Source: Methylotenera sp. RIFCSPLOWO2_02_FULL_45_14 | GTDB taxonomy: Bacteria > Pseudomonadota > Gammaproteobacteria > Burkholderiales > Methylophilaceae | Assembly (NCBI GenBank): GCA_001803395.1 | Contig: MHBU01000022.1 | Coordinates: forward strand, 1 to 64,000 | Reading direction: 5' to 3' | DNA length: 64,000 nucleotides | Part shown: positions 30,237 to 38,748 of the stretch, piece after piece | Layout of the letters: each line of letters starts with the position of its first letter | Position numbering within the stretch: position 1 is the stretch's first letter | Position numbers and translations under genes: made by a program | The notes under the pieces: model-generated | Told to the model about the DNA's origin: nothing | Databases searched by the model: none | Seen by the model: the letters and a program-made list of their open reading frames with translations, nothing else

Positions 30237-31685
30237 ATGAAAATAAAATTACCAATTATTATTTTAGCACTCGCCTCAATGCTTACTGCACCGACGGCAT
30301 TCACAAATGAATTGCCCGATTTGGGTGATGTGTCAGCGACTGTATTATCACCATTGCAAGAACAGGCGATTGCCGAGCAAATCTTACGTCAAGTTGCCGT
30401 GAGTGATGAGGTGCTGCAAGATGTCGAAGTCACAGATTATTTGCAGTCATTGGGTGCAAGATTAGTGACCAATGGACCGGATAAACGTCAGAAGTTTAAC
30501 TTTTTTGTGGTACAGGATAACTCAATCAATGCGTTTGCCATGCCGGGTGGGGTGATAGGTGTACATACCGGGTTGATTTTAGGCGCAAACAGCGAATCTG
30601 AATTGGCAAGTGTGCTGGGTCATGAAATTGGCCATGTCACGCAGCGACATTTAGCGCGTATGTTGGCAGCACAAAAATATGACATGTTTAAAAATATAGC
30701 AGGTATTGCATTAGCGTTGCTGGTAGCGCGTTCAAACCCGCAGCTTGCCACGGGTGCTTTAACTACGGCGTCGGCTGTGGGGGTGCAAAATCAACTTGAT
30801 TACACGCGTGAGCATGAGCGAGAAGCTGACCGTATTGGTTTGCAAATTTTAGATAGTGGCGGTTTTGATGTGCGCGCCATGCCTGAGTTTTTTACCACTT
30901 TGCAGCGTGGTTCACGCTTTGCTGAAGGCGGCGCACCTAGTTTTTTACGCACTCACCCACTTACCAGTGAGCGTATTGCTGATGTAACCAACCGCGTTGA
31001 GCAAATGCCTTATAAGCAAGTAGCTGATAGTGTGGAGTTTCAATATGTGCGCGCCAAGTTACGTGCAACCCAAGGTAATGTGCAAAACGCGATTGACGTG
31101 TTTGAGCAGAATATCCGCGAACATCGTTTTACCTTTGAGGCTGCCGAGCATTATGGTTTGGCGATGGCTTATGTACTCAAACGCGCATTTGTGCAGGCAG
31201 AAAAAGAACTTGCTTGGCTTAAAAAAAATGCACCGTCACATGCCATGATAGAAAATTTAAGCGCACGGTTAGAAGTCGCTAAAAATAACCCAGCACAGGC
31301 TGCCAAAGAATATGCGCTAGCATTAAAGCGTTACCCGGATAATCGGGCTTTAATTTATGGCTATGCCGAGCATTTTTTAGCAGTGAGGCAAGCAGAAAAA
31401 GCGGTACAACTAGTTAAAGACAAGCAAAGCTTGTATCCAGATGATGCTTATTTGTATGATGTATTAGCTAAGTCATATACTATGCAAAACAAGGTGTTAC
31501 TGAGCCATCAAGCGCAGAGCGAAGCCTATTACAGAAAGTATGATTTAGCACGTGCTATTGAGCAAATGGAGTTGGCGGCAAAAGCCAGCGATGGTGATTT
31601 CTATCAAAAATCTATTGTTGAGGCGCGTTTAAAGCAGCTAAGGCAAATGATGGGTGATGTGAAAAAATCAAAAATTTGGGAGTAA
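30237..31685 (+). CDS. BepA-like periplasmic M48 metalloprotease with TPR repeats
   Basis: Zinc protease with HEIGH (in VLGHEIGHVTQRH) and the third ligand in EREADRIGLQIL, followed by a C-terminal half of TPR-like helices, the BepA/YfgC architecture. BepA degrades or assists assembly of outer-membrane proteins such as LptD. The ATG at 30237 gives a good signal peptide (MKIKLPIIILALASMLTAP); a start at 30210 is possible. 482 aa. Unusually it is followed after 5 bases by soxY, suggesting an operon. Confidence 0.9.
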   Translation: MKIKLPIIILALASMLTAPTAFTNELPDLGDVSATVLSPLQEQAIAEQILRQVAVSDEVLQDVEVTDYLQSLGARLVTNGPDKRQKFNFFVVQDNSINAFAMPGGVIGVHTGLILGANSESELASVLGHEIGHVTQRHLARMLAAQKYDMFKNIAGIALALLVARSNPQLATGALTTASAVGVQNQLDYTREHEREADRIGLQILDSGGFDVRAMPEFFTTLQRGSRFAEGGAPSFLRTHPLTSERIADVTNRVEQMPYKQVADSVEFQYVRAKLRATQGNVQNAIDVFEQNIREHRFTFEAAEHYGLAMAYVLKRAFVQAEKELAWLKKNAPSHAMIENLSARLEVAKNNPAQAAKEYALALKRYPDNRALIYGYAEHFLAVRQAEKAVQLVKDKQSLYPDDAYLYDVLAKSYTMQNKVLLSHQAQSEAYYRKYDLARAIEQMELAAKASDGDFYQKSIVEARLKQLRQMMGDVKKSKIWE

Positions 31686-31690
31686 TGACA

Positions 31691-32125
31691 ATGCGGCGTA
31701 GAGATTTTTTATTAGGCATATTAAGTGTCATTGTATTGGCGCCGGTTAATGCATTAGCGGCGCTATGGAATAAGTCAGCTTTCGAATCTGCGCAGTTAGC
31801 TGAGGCCACTAAACACTTAAACATTGATGTAGAAATCCCAAGTCAAGACATCGAAATTATTGTACCTGAACGTGCGGAAAACGGCGCAATTGTGCAAGTG
31901 GAAGTGAGAAGCAACATTGCCCATACTGAAGCGATTGCGATATTGGTAGAGAACAACCCAACACCGTTAATTGCCAACTTTATGTTCAGCAATGGCGCCG
32001 AACCCTATGTAGTCACACGTATTAAAATGGCAGAAACCTCAGAGGTTAAAGTGATCGTCAAGGCAGGGCATCAATACTTCACACATGCAAAAAATGTGGT
32101 GGTATTAGAGAATGGATGCGGTTGA
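31691..32125 (+). CDS. soxY: Sulfur carrier protein SoxY
   Basis: Periplasmic carrier that holds thiosulfate-derived sulfur on a C-terminal Cys. The protein ends ENGCG, a version of the usual GGCGG tail, keeping the carrier Cys next to last. It opens MRRRDFLLG with a twin-arginine Tat signal, as SoxY is exported in complex with SoxZ. The ATG at 31691 has GGGAG 8 bases ahead (144 aa). It overlaps soxZ. No soxXA, soxB or soxCD is in view. Confidence 0.9.
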   Translation: MRRRDFLLGILSVIVLAPVNALAALWNKSAFESAQLAEATKHLNIDVEIPSQDIEIIVPERAENGAIVQVEVRSNIAHTEAIAILVENNPTPLIANFMFSNGAEPYVVTRIKMAETSEVKVIVKAGHQYFTHAKNVVVLENGCG

Positions 32126-32456
32126 TATGGCAGGATTGAGTGCAGATAATATGAAAATGCGCGCCCAACTAAAAGGCGACGTTGTCGAAGTTAAAGTGTT
32201 GATGAGTCACCCAATGGAAACGGGACGCAGAAAAAATGATTTTGATCAATTGATCCCAGCGCATTTTGTACAATTACTTACCGCCACCTTGAACGGCAAA
32301 ACGGTGCTAGAGGCGCAATGGGGAACGGGAATTTCTAAAAATCCGTATCTCACTTTTAGGCTAAAAGGCGCAAAAGTGGGTGATGTTGTTGAAGTCACTT
32401 GGCATGATAATTTAGGAGAGAGTGCGGCACAAAGCATAGTGGTCACGCAAGCCTAG
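32112..32456 (+). CDS. soxZ: Sulfur carrier partner SoxZ
   Basis: Partner of SoxY with an immunoglobulin-like fold; the SoxYZ heterodimer is the substrate-carrying hub of Sox thiosulfate oxidation. Family features include MKMRAQLKGDVVEVKVLMSHPMETGRRK, IPAHFVQLLTATLNG and the C-terminal WHDNLGES. The start is either ATG 32112 (114 aa, overlapping soxY by 14 bases) or ATG 32127 (109 aa, just past the soxY stop). It has no signal peptide and would leave the cell with SoxY by the Tat route. Confidence 0.9.
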   Translation: MDAVDMAGLSADNMKMRAQLKGDVVEVKVLMSHPMETGRRKNDFDQLIPAHFVQLLTATLNGKTVLEAQWGTGISKNPYLTFRLKGAKVGDVVEVTWHDNLGESAAQSIVVTQA

Positions 32457-32480
32457 CATCATCATAAGTTTTATTTATTG

Positions 32481-32529
32481 ATATCATAAAAATGATATAT
32501 TGGATTTATATAAATAACATCACTATAAT
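32481..32529 (+). promoter_or_regulatory. Candidate ahpC promoter with upstream palindrome
   Basis: A -35-like TTGGAT (32500-32505) and a perfect -10 TATAAT (32524-32529) are 18 bases apart, 64 bases before the ahpC ATG. Just ahead of the -35 lies the palindrome ATATCAT-AAAA-ATGATAT (32481-32498), in the place where activators such as OxyR contact RNA polymerase. The sequence is not the E. coli OxyR consensus, so the regulator is unknown. Confidence 0.65.
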
Positions 32530-32592
32530 TCGAGCCTTGAATTTATAGTTCTTTTAACCGCAGTAATTTTAATCATTAGATAGGAAAATACG

Positions 32593-33156
32593 ATGTCATT
32601 AGTGAATACCGAAATTAAACCTTTTAAAGCACAAGCCTACCACAATGGTAAATTTGTTGAAGTAACGGAAGCGAACCTTAAAGGTAAATGGTCTGCAGTG
32701 GTATTTTACCCAGCTGACTTTACCTTTGTGTGCCCAACAGAACTTGGCGACTTAGCTGATAATTATGCTACATTCCAAAAAATGGGTGTTGAAATCTATT
32801 CAGTATCAACGGATACGCATTTCACACACAAAGCTTGGCACGATGCTTCTGACACGATCAAAAAAATCCAATACCCAATGATTGCTGACCCAACAGGTAC
32901 CATTACACGTAACTTTGGTGTAATGATTGAAGAAGAAGGCTTGGCACTACGCGGTACGTTTTTAATCAACCCTGAAGGTGTGATTAAAGCTGCTGAAGTG
33001 AATGATTTAGGCATTGGTCGTTCAGCGCAAGATTTGATTCGTAAAGCGCAAGCTGCACAATACGTGGCTTCTCACCCAGGTGAAGTATGCCCAGCAGCTT
33101 GGACTCCAGGTGCAGAAACATTGGCGCCATCACTAGATTTAGTAGGTAAAATCTAA
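32593..33156 (+). CDS. ahpC: Alkyl hydroperoxide reductase AhpC
   Basis: Typical two-Cys peroxiredoxin reducing H2O2 and organic peroxides. The peroxidatic Cys is C47 in [10 protein letters not shown] and the resolving Cys C166 in GEVCPAAW, as in the AhpC/Prx1 group; 187 aa. An AGGA site precedes the start by 8 bases and a strong promoter lies upstream. A terminator-like hairpin separates it from ahpF, encoding its reductase, so AhpC is probably made in excess. Confidence 0.97.
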   Translation: MSLVNTEIKPFKAQAYHNGKFVEVTEANLKGKWSAVVFYPADFTFVCPTELGDLADNYATFQKMGVEIYSVSTDTHFTHKAWHDASDTIKKIQYPMIADPTGTITRNFGVMIEEEGLALRGTFLINPEGVIKAAEVNDLGIGRSAQDLIRKAQAAQYVASHPGEVCPAAWTPGAETLAPSLDLVGKI

Positions 33157-33213
33157 TTTAAGTTGAACGTACAAATTACACCCCAAGCCAAAAGCTAGGT
33201 GTGCAATATAAAT

Positions 33214-33247
33214 AAAAAGCTTTATTCACAAGATAAAGCTTTTTTTT
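33214..33247 (+). terminator. Rho-independent terminator/attenuator between ahpC and ahpF
   Basis: AAAAAGCTTTAT (33214-33225) pairs over 12 bases with ATAAAGCTTTTT (33233-33244) around a TCACAAG loop and runs into further T residues. It lies 57 bases past the ahpC stop and 30 bases before ahpF. Partial read-through would give more ahpC than ahpF mRNA. Confidence 0.75.
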
Positions 33248-33276
33248 CAAATTCAGATATCACAAAGAGAAAAACC

Positions 33277-34854
33277 ATGGCATTAGATAGCACCATCAAA
33301 ACTCAGCTTCAAACCTATTTGCAAATGCTGAGAGAGCCGGTTGAGCTTGCCGCATCGCTAGATGAAAGTACAGGCGCGAAAGAAATGTTAGCCTTGCTGG
33401 AAGAAATTGCGAGCATGTCTGACAAAATCACGCTGACTCGTGATGATGATGCGCGTAAGCCGTCATTTGCCGTAAGACGCGCCGCAACGCATAAAGAGGC
33501 TGCAAAAGCGGTGGGTATTCGTTTTGCCGGTATTCCCATGGGGCATGAATTTACTTCATTAGTGTTGGCTTTGTTACATGTGGGCGGCCATCCATTAAAA
33601 CTGGAAGCTGAAAAAATTGCACAAATAGCAGCGATTGAAGGCAAATTTGCGTTTGAAACTTATATTTCCTTAAGTTGCCATAACTGCCCGGAAGTAGTGC
33701 AAGCGCTTAATTTAATGGCGGTGATTAACTCCAACATTACGCATGTAATGATTGATGGTGCGCTGTACCAAAATGAAGTATCTGAGCGCAAAATCATGGC
33801 CGTGCCGACAATCTTCTTAAATGGTGAAGAATTTGGTGCGGGTCGCATGGGGGTAGATGAAATTCTACCTAAACTGGATAAGGGTGCTGAAGCCCGTGAA
33901 GCTAAAAAATTAGAGGCTAAAGCGCCTTATGATGTGTTGGTGATAGGCGGTGGCCCAGCTGGTGCCTCTGCCGCAATTTATGCCGCACGTAAAGGCATTA
34001 GAACCGGCGTAGTTGCAGACCGTTTTGGCGGTCAGGTGATGGATACCATGGCGATTGAAAACTTTATTTCTGTGAAAGAAACAGAGGGCCCAAAACTGGT
34101 GGCAGCGTTTGAAGAGCATGTCACTTCGTACGGCGTTGATGTGATGCGCTTGCAACGTGCGCAATCACTGAATGCACCAATTGATGGTTCAGGTGGCTTA
34201 ATTGAGGTGAAGCTCGAAGGCGGCGCAACGCTTAGAAGTAAAGCTGTGGTTGTTGCAACTGGCGCACGCTGGAAAGAGCTCAATATCCCCGGTGAAAAAG
34301 AGTATCGCGGTAAAGGTGTGGCTTACTGCCCGCACTGCGATGGGCCTTTGTTTAAAGGCAAACATGTCGCTGTGATTGGCGGCGGTAACTCTGGGGTTGA
34401 AGCGGCGATCGATTTAGCGGGTTTTGTCAGCCATGTGACCTTGTTGCAACATAGTGACAAGCTGACCGCTGATGCGATTTTACAAAATAAGTTATTTAGT
34501 TTGAGCAATATAACCGTTATTATTAACGCTGAAACTACAGAAATCACCGGCGAGGATGAAAAAGTAAATGGCCTGATTTATAGAGACCGCGTGACTAAGG
34601 CTTTACACACGGTGCCATTAGCTGGTGTATTCGTACAAATTGGCCTATTGCCGAATACCGATTGGCTCAAAACCAGTGGGTTGAAGTTAAGCAAGTTTAA
34701 TGAAATTGTAGTTGATGCGCATGGGCAAACTTCATTGCCAGGCGTGTTTGCTGCGGGCGACGTAACCACCGTACCTTACAAACAAATCATTATCGCCATG
34801 GGCGAGGGTGCCAAGGCTGCACTTGGCGCATTTGATTATTTGATTAGGCAGTAA
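33277..34854 (+). CDS. ahpF: Alkyl hydroperoxide reductase subunit F
   Basis: Flavoprotein disulfide reductase that passes electrons from NADH to AhpC. The N-terminal thioredoxin-like domain carries CHNC (C134, C137), the FAD motif GGGPAGA starts near 224, and the thioredoxin-reductase-type redox pair CPHC is at C351/C354. The ATG at 33277 ([12 protein letters not shown], 525 aa) is the family start. A longer frame from 33199 is rejected because it would translate the terminator hairpin. A strong terminator follows the stop. Confidence 0.97.
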   Translation: MALDSTIKTQLQTYLQMLREPVELAASLDESTGAKEMLALLEEIASMSDKITLTRDDDARKPSFAVRRAATHKEAAKAVGIRFAGIPMGHEFTSLVLALLHVGGHPLKLEAEKIAQIAAIEGKFAFETYISLSCHNCPEVVQALNLMAVINSNITHVMIDGALYQNEVSERKIMAVPTIFLNGEEFGAGRMGVDEILPKLDKGAEAREAKKLEAKAPYDVLVIGGGPAGASAAIYAARKGIRTGVVADRFGGQVMDTMAIENFISVKETEGPKLVAAFEEHVTSYGVDVMRLQRAQSLNAPIDGSGGLIEVKLEGGATLRSKAVVVATGARWKELNIPGEKEYRGKGVAYCPHCDGPLFKGKHVAVIGGGNSGVEAAIDLAGFVSHVTLLQHSDKLTADAILQNKLFSLSNITVIINAETTEITGEDEKVNGLIYRDRVTKALHTVPLAGVFVQIGLLPNTDWLKTSGLKLSKFNEIVVDAHGQTSLPGVFAAGDVTTVPYKQIIIAMGEGAKAALGAFDYLIRQ

Positions 34855-34866
34855 TTCAGACATAAG

Positions 34867-34901
34867 ATCTAGCGGTGAAAAATAGGCACCGCTAGATTTT
34901 T
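34867..34901 (+). terminator. Rho-independent terminator after ahpF
   Basis: ATCTAGCGGTG (34867-34877) and CACCGCTAGAT (34887-34897) form an 11-bp perfect stem with a 9-base loop, followed by TTTTATT. It begins 12 bases after the ahpF stop and ends next to the convergent DUF2892 gene, so it may serve both strands. Confidence 0.88.
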
Positions 34902-34902
34902 A

Positions 34903-35094
34903 TTATGGCTTTGTTTTGCAAGAGCTAATACCCAAAATGCTATAAAGAGGGCAAAAGTTAATAAGCCCAGTCGCTAGTGGCACCACCCCTATCCAAGCCC
35001 AAACTGGCCCATTAGCCAGCAAGACCCAAGCGACTAACGCTAATCCAACTACAATGCGTAATACGCGATCGATTCCACCTACGTTTGCTTTCAT
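34903..35094 (-). CDS. DUF2892 small membrane protein
   Basis: A 63-residue inner-membrane protein of the DUF2892 (YgaP transmembrane-like) family: the opening MKANVGGIDRVLRIVVGL, two hydrophobic segments and the ending CPLYSILGISSCKT with two Cys. In YgaP this module is fused to a rhodanese; here it stands alone. GGAG-type ribosome site lies upstream (AAGGAGAAATACC on the minus strand). Its role is unknown; sulfur or redox links are suggested by the family and the Cys pair but not shown. Confidence 0.88.
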   Translation of the reverse strand: MKANVGGIDRVLRIVVGLALVAWVLLANGPVWAWIGVVPLATGLINFCPLYSILGISSCKTKP

Positions 35095-35201
35095 GGTATT
35101 TCTCCTTATGTAGTAACGCTTATGCTACACCTAAATTAGCGTTGTAAATGGTGACTTTAGTTACATTAACGGTTTAATCGTAGATGTGTCAATTGAATAG
35201 C

Positions 35202-36875
35202 TTAGTCGTGAGCGATGCTTAATGCTACTGCTTCTGCCACTTTAATACCATCCACTCCAGCCGATAAAATACCACCCGCATAGCCTGCGCCTTCGCCACA
35301 AGGGTATAAGCCTTTGGTATTGATGCTTTGCAAAGTAACATCGTCACGTTTGATGCGGATGGGGGATGATGTGCGCGTTTCTACGCCTGTGAGTACACCA
35401 TCAGCCAAATCAAAACCTTTAACTTGTTTAGCAAACTCAGGTATCGCCTCACGAATTGCCGTAATGGCAAATTCAGGTAGTGCGGTGTCTAAATTAGTGA
35501 GATGCACCCCAGGCGTGTAAGAAGGCGTGACCTCGCCAAATTTGGTAGAAGGCTTATTGGCTAAAAAGTCGCCGATCAATTGCCCAGGAGCGTTGTAATT
35601 ACTGCCGCCCAGCACAAACGCATGGCCTTCCAGTTTGCGTTGCAATTCCATGCCAGCAAGCGGATTATCTGGATAATCCATTTCAGGCGTAATACCCACC
35701 ACTATGCCTGCATTAGCATTACGCTCATTGCGGCTATATTGGCTCATGCCGTTGGTGACTACGCAGTTAGGCTCAGAAGCGGCGGCTACCACCGTGCCAC
35801 CAGGGCACATGCAAAAACTATAAACAGAGCGACCATTTCTAGCGTGATGCACTAACTTGTAATCAGCCGCACCCAATTTTGATAGCAAGTCCTCATTGTA
35901 GCTCTTGCCGTATCTGGCCTTATCAATCAGTGACTGCGGGTGCTCGATGCGAAAGCCGATGGAGAATGGTTTGGCTTCAATATAAATACCTTTGCGATAC
36001 ACCATTTCAAAGGTATCGCGTGCGCTGTGGCCAACAGCTAATACTAGATGATTGGTTGCAATGCGCTCACCAGTTTGCAGTACCACGCCCTGCACCGCAT
36101 TATTTTCAATTTCAATGTCTTCTACACGTGATTCAAAGCGGATTTCACCGCCTAGTTCAATAATGGTGTTACGCATTGTTTCTACCATGCCCACTAATCT
36201 AAACGTACCGATGTGCGGGTGGCTTACATACATAATTTCTTCAGGTGCACCAGCTTTTACAAACTCCTGTATCACCTTGCGACCATAGTGTTTGGGGTCT
36301 TTAATTTGGCTGTAAAGCTTACCGTCAGAGAACGTGCCCGCGCCGCCTTCACCAAACTGCACGTTAGATTCAGGGTTGAGCACGTTTTTACGCCACAGCC
36401 CCCAAGTATCTTTAGTGCGCTCGCGCACGGCTTTACCACGCTCTAGCACGATAGGATTAAAGCCAGATTGCGCTAAAATGAGCGCTGCAAAGATGCCGGC
36501 AGGGCCAAAGCCTACGACGACTGGACGCAGTTTAGTTTCAACTCCCTCAGCTTTTAAAGGAGGGGGTGAAAGCGTGGCATCGTCCGCAAAAGCCACATAC
36601 TTATATTCAGTATCAGGTGCAGGCTTAATATGTGCGTCTTTACGAAACTTGGCGAGAATCTTCGCTTCGTTTTTAACTTGCACATCCAAGCTATATACAT
36701 ACAGAATTGCATGCGATTTCCGTGCATCCACCCCACGTTTAAAAATATCAAAGTGAATCAAATCACCCTCAACGATTTCTAGCCGTTTGAGTAGCGCGGC
36801 CTTAATTTCGTCGGCTTGGTGGGTAAGCGATTGGGCGTTTTCAATGGGAAGTTTAATTTCGGTAATGCGTAACAT
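35202..36875 (-). CDS. FAD-dependent oxidoreductase (COG2509-like)
   Basis: Large flavoprotein of unknown substrate. The FAD dinucleotide motif VVGFGPAGIFAALILAQSG is near residue 125, after an N-terminal domain of about 100 residues (LPIENAQSLTHQADEIKAALLKRL) often found in this group. Other blocks include VQFGEGGAGTFSDGKLYSQIKDP, AVGHSARDTFEM, CMCPGGTVVAAASEP and the C-terminal YPCGEGAGYAGGILSAGVDGIK. 557 aa. The family is widely conserved in bacteria, and I know of no firm reaction. hda lies upstream in the same direction. Confidence 0.85.
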   Translation of the reverse strand: MLRITEIKLPIENAQSLTHQADEIKAALLKRLEIVEGDLIHFDIFKRGVDARKSHAILYVYSLDVQVKNEAKILAKFRKDAHIKPAPDTEYKYVAFADDATLSPPPLKAEGVETKLRPVVVGFGPAGIFAALILAQSGFNPIVLERGKAVRERTKDTWGLWRKNVLNPESNVQFGEGGAGTFSDGKLYSQIKDPKHYGRKVIQEFVKAGAPEEIMYVSHPHIGTFRLVGMVETMRNTIIELGGEIRFESRVEDIEIENNAVQGVVLQTGERIATNHLVLAVGHSARDTFEMVYRKGIYIEAKPFSIGFRIEHPQSLIDKARYGKSYNEDLLSKLGAADYKLVHHARNGRSVYSFCMCPGGTVVAAASEPNCVVTNGMSQYSRNERNANAGIVVGITPEMDYPDNPLAGMELQRKLEGHAFVLGGSNYNAPGQLIGDFLANKPSTKFGEVTPSYTPGVHLTNLDTALPEFAITAIREAIPEFAKQVKGFDLADGVLTGVETRTSSPIRIKRDDVTLQSINTKGLYPCGEGAGYAGGILSAGVDGIKVAEAVALSIAHD

Positions 36876-36917
36876 ATTTAACCTTATGGATAGTGTTTAT
36901 CTATCAAGTGAGTAATT

Positions 36918-37541
36918 CTAAATCTCCAAATTCAGCTGCAACAACTTCTTCAGCATCGGCACAGTCACTGGTTTTTTCTCAGTAAGCGACCATACATCCA
37001 GCGCATCTAACACCGCCATCAGCGTTGGTAAGTCACGGCGTAAATAGCGTAGGCAATAATCTACGACTTCATTGGGCAGTCTCATGCCGCGTTCATTGGC
37101 ATGGGTTTTGAGGGCTTGAGCTTTTTCGTCATCGGTGAGCGGGTGTAGTTGATACACCAAGCCCCAGGCAAGGCGGGTGGCGAGGTCGTCTCGCAACCCC
37201 ATTTGCGTGGGAGCGGCGATGCCGCTGGTGATCAGGATGCCGTTTGAGGCACGTAGTTGGTTAAATTGGTCAAACAGGGCGATTTGCGCCGCTTCATTGA
37301 GCGTATGTACATCATCCGCAATATAAAGTGGCAATTCAGTTTCCTGCGCCGCACGCTGGCAGGCTTGCAACAGATGGCTTTTGCCACTACCTTTTGCGCC
37401 CCATAGATAGATAAATCGCGCTTCTGCTACGTTAGCTAAGGCGAGCTCTAAATTATGCAAGGCTTCAGCATTGCGCCCTGCAATAAAGTTATTGAGTGTT
37501 TGTGGGGCAGGCGGTTGAATGTCGAGTAAGAGTTGTTTCAA
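36918..37541 (-). CDS. hda: DnaA regulatory inactivator Hda
   Basis: AAA+ protein that, with the DNA clamp, promotes hydrolysis of DnaA-bound ATP and prevents re-initiation. It opens with the clamp-binding type sequence MKQLLLDI (QLxLxx), then Walker A GAKGSGKSHLLQA (about 48-60) and Walker B region PLYIADDVHTL. The start codon is TTG at 37541, sharing TTGA with the stop of the upstream permease gene, so translation is likely coupled. 207 aa, shorter than E. coli Hda but normal for betaproteobacteria. Confidence 0.93.
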   Translation of the reverse strand: MKQLLLDIQPPAPQTLNNFIAGRNAEALHNLELALANVAEARFIYLWGAKGSGKSHLLQACQRAAQETELPLYIADDVHTLNEAAQIALFDQFNQLRASNGILITSGIAAPTQMGLRDDLATRLAWGLVYQLHPLTDDEKAQALKTHANERGMRLPNEVVDYCLRYLRRDLPTLMAVLDALDVWSLTEKKPVTVPMLKKLLQLNLEI

Positions 37542-38614
37542 GTGTTGCTACCCGTATAGAAATGACTTTGTAAATAGCGTGTTTTGGCGTGCCTAAACCC
37601 AACCGCTATGGCCGCAGAAACCGGTAGTGCAAGCAACACACCGGCAAAGCCGAACAGTTGCCCACCTGCCATTAAAGCAAAAATTACCACCAGTGGGTGT
37701 AAGCCAATGCGGTCGCCCACTAGGTATGGCGTAAGTGCCATGCTTTCTACCAGCTGTCCTAAACCAAACACCACTAAAATAGGGATCAAATCATGTAAGT
37801 TGCCAAATTGTAAAAAGCCGGAAATAATGGCCAGTACAAACCCCAGGCCTATGCCTAAATACGGTACAAACCCTAACAGGCCCGACAAAATGCCGATGGG
37901 TAGCGCGAGTTCCAGCCCTGCTAGCCATAGGCCTGTCGCATAAAACAGGCTCATCAGTAACATCACCGTGAGTTGCCCACGTAAAAATTCCGCAAGTACT
38001 GCATCAACTTCACCAGCAATTTCTTGCGTTTTTGCGATCAGTTTTCTGGGAATAAGGTGGCTGATTTTTTTGATGATGATGTTCCAATCTACCAACAGAT
38101 AAAACAGCACTAATGGAATAAGCACCAAATTGGCCAGCCAGCCCACAATGGCCAAACCTTGATTGCTTAAGCCAAGCGCTAGTTGCTTGGCCAAGTTGCC
38201 GGCGGTTTGCCAGTTATCGGTCAGTATTTGCTGAATTTGGGCAAAATCGATGTTGAGGGCAACACCAAAGTTTTTTTGTAGCCATGGCTCAAAATGGGTT
38301 TTTGCCGTATTGAAATACACCGGGAGTTTTTGCGATAACAATAAAATTTCTTTTTGCAGCAATGGAATCACAATCAGTAAAATTAAAAGCAGCATTGCAA
38401 AAAATAGCAACATGACCAGCAGTGCTGCAATAGTGCGGCTCGGGCTGAATTTCTTGTAATGAAATGCATCAATTTTATTGACTAGCGGGTTGGCAATGTA
38501 AGCCAAAATCGCCGCGATTAAAAATGGCGTGAGTATTGGGCTTAGCAGGTAAATCAAGCCGCAAAACACGAGGCCTGCAATCCACCAGAATGTATGGGTG
38601 TGCTTATTGATCAT
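37538..38614 (-). CDS. AI-2E family transporter (PerM-like)
   Basis: Polytopic membrane protein of the AI-2E/PerM family: hydrophobic segments at both ends, a central soluble portion (about 95-165) and the signature region PIGILSGLLGFVPYLGIGLGF and HPLVVIFALMAGGQLFGFAGVLLALP. Some relatives export small molecules or ions; the substrate here is unknown. 358 aa. It overlaps hda by 4 bases, an association seen in many betaproteobacteria next to divergent purM. Confidence 0.9.
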   Translation of the reverse strand: MINKHTHTFWWIAGLVFCGLIYLLSPILTPFLIAAILAYIANPLVNKIDAFHYKKFSPSRTIAALLVMLLFFAMLLLILLIVIPLLQKEILLLSQKLPVYFNTAKTHFEPWLQKNFGVALNIDFAQIQQILTDNWQTAGNLAKQLALGLSNQGLAIVGWLANLVLIPLVLFYLLVDWNIIIKKISHLIPRKLIAKTQEIAGEVDAVLAEFLRGQLTVMLLMSLFYATGLWLAGLELALPIGILSGLLGFVPYLGIGLGFVLAIISGFLQFGNLHDLIPILVVFGLGQLVESMALTPYLVGDRIGLHPLVVIFALMAGGQLFGFAGVLLALPVSAAIAVGFRHAKTRYLQSHFYTGSNT

Positions 38615-38641
38615 AAAGCTCGCTATTTCAGTCTATCTAGA

Positions 38642-38713
38642 ATTTCGGTTTACCTAATTGGTTCAGCTAACATTTCGGTTAAACCGGCATTTCGGTTAAA
38701 ATGCCATTATAAC
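38642..38713 (+). promoter_or_regulatory. purM upstream region with three ATTTCGGTT repeats
   Basis: ATTTCGGTT occurs exactly at 38642-38650, 38672-38680 and 38689-38697 in the perM-purM gap. The last copy falls where a -35 element would lie relative to a -10-like TATAAC at 38708-38713. Spacing is 30 and 17 bases. This may be an operator for purM, or for the divergent permease gene, or a local duplication. Confidence 0.45.
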
Positions 38714-38748
38714 GATAGAACACCTCTTTTGCAGAAAGCGAGAACACC

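Noticed and set aside
33199-33276. Longer ahpF start upstream
   Set aside because: It would translate through the ahpC-ahpF terminator hairpin and lacks family similarity.
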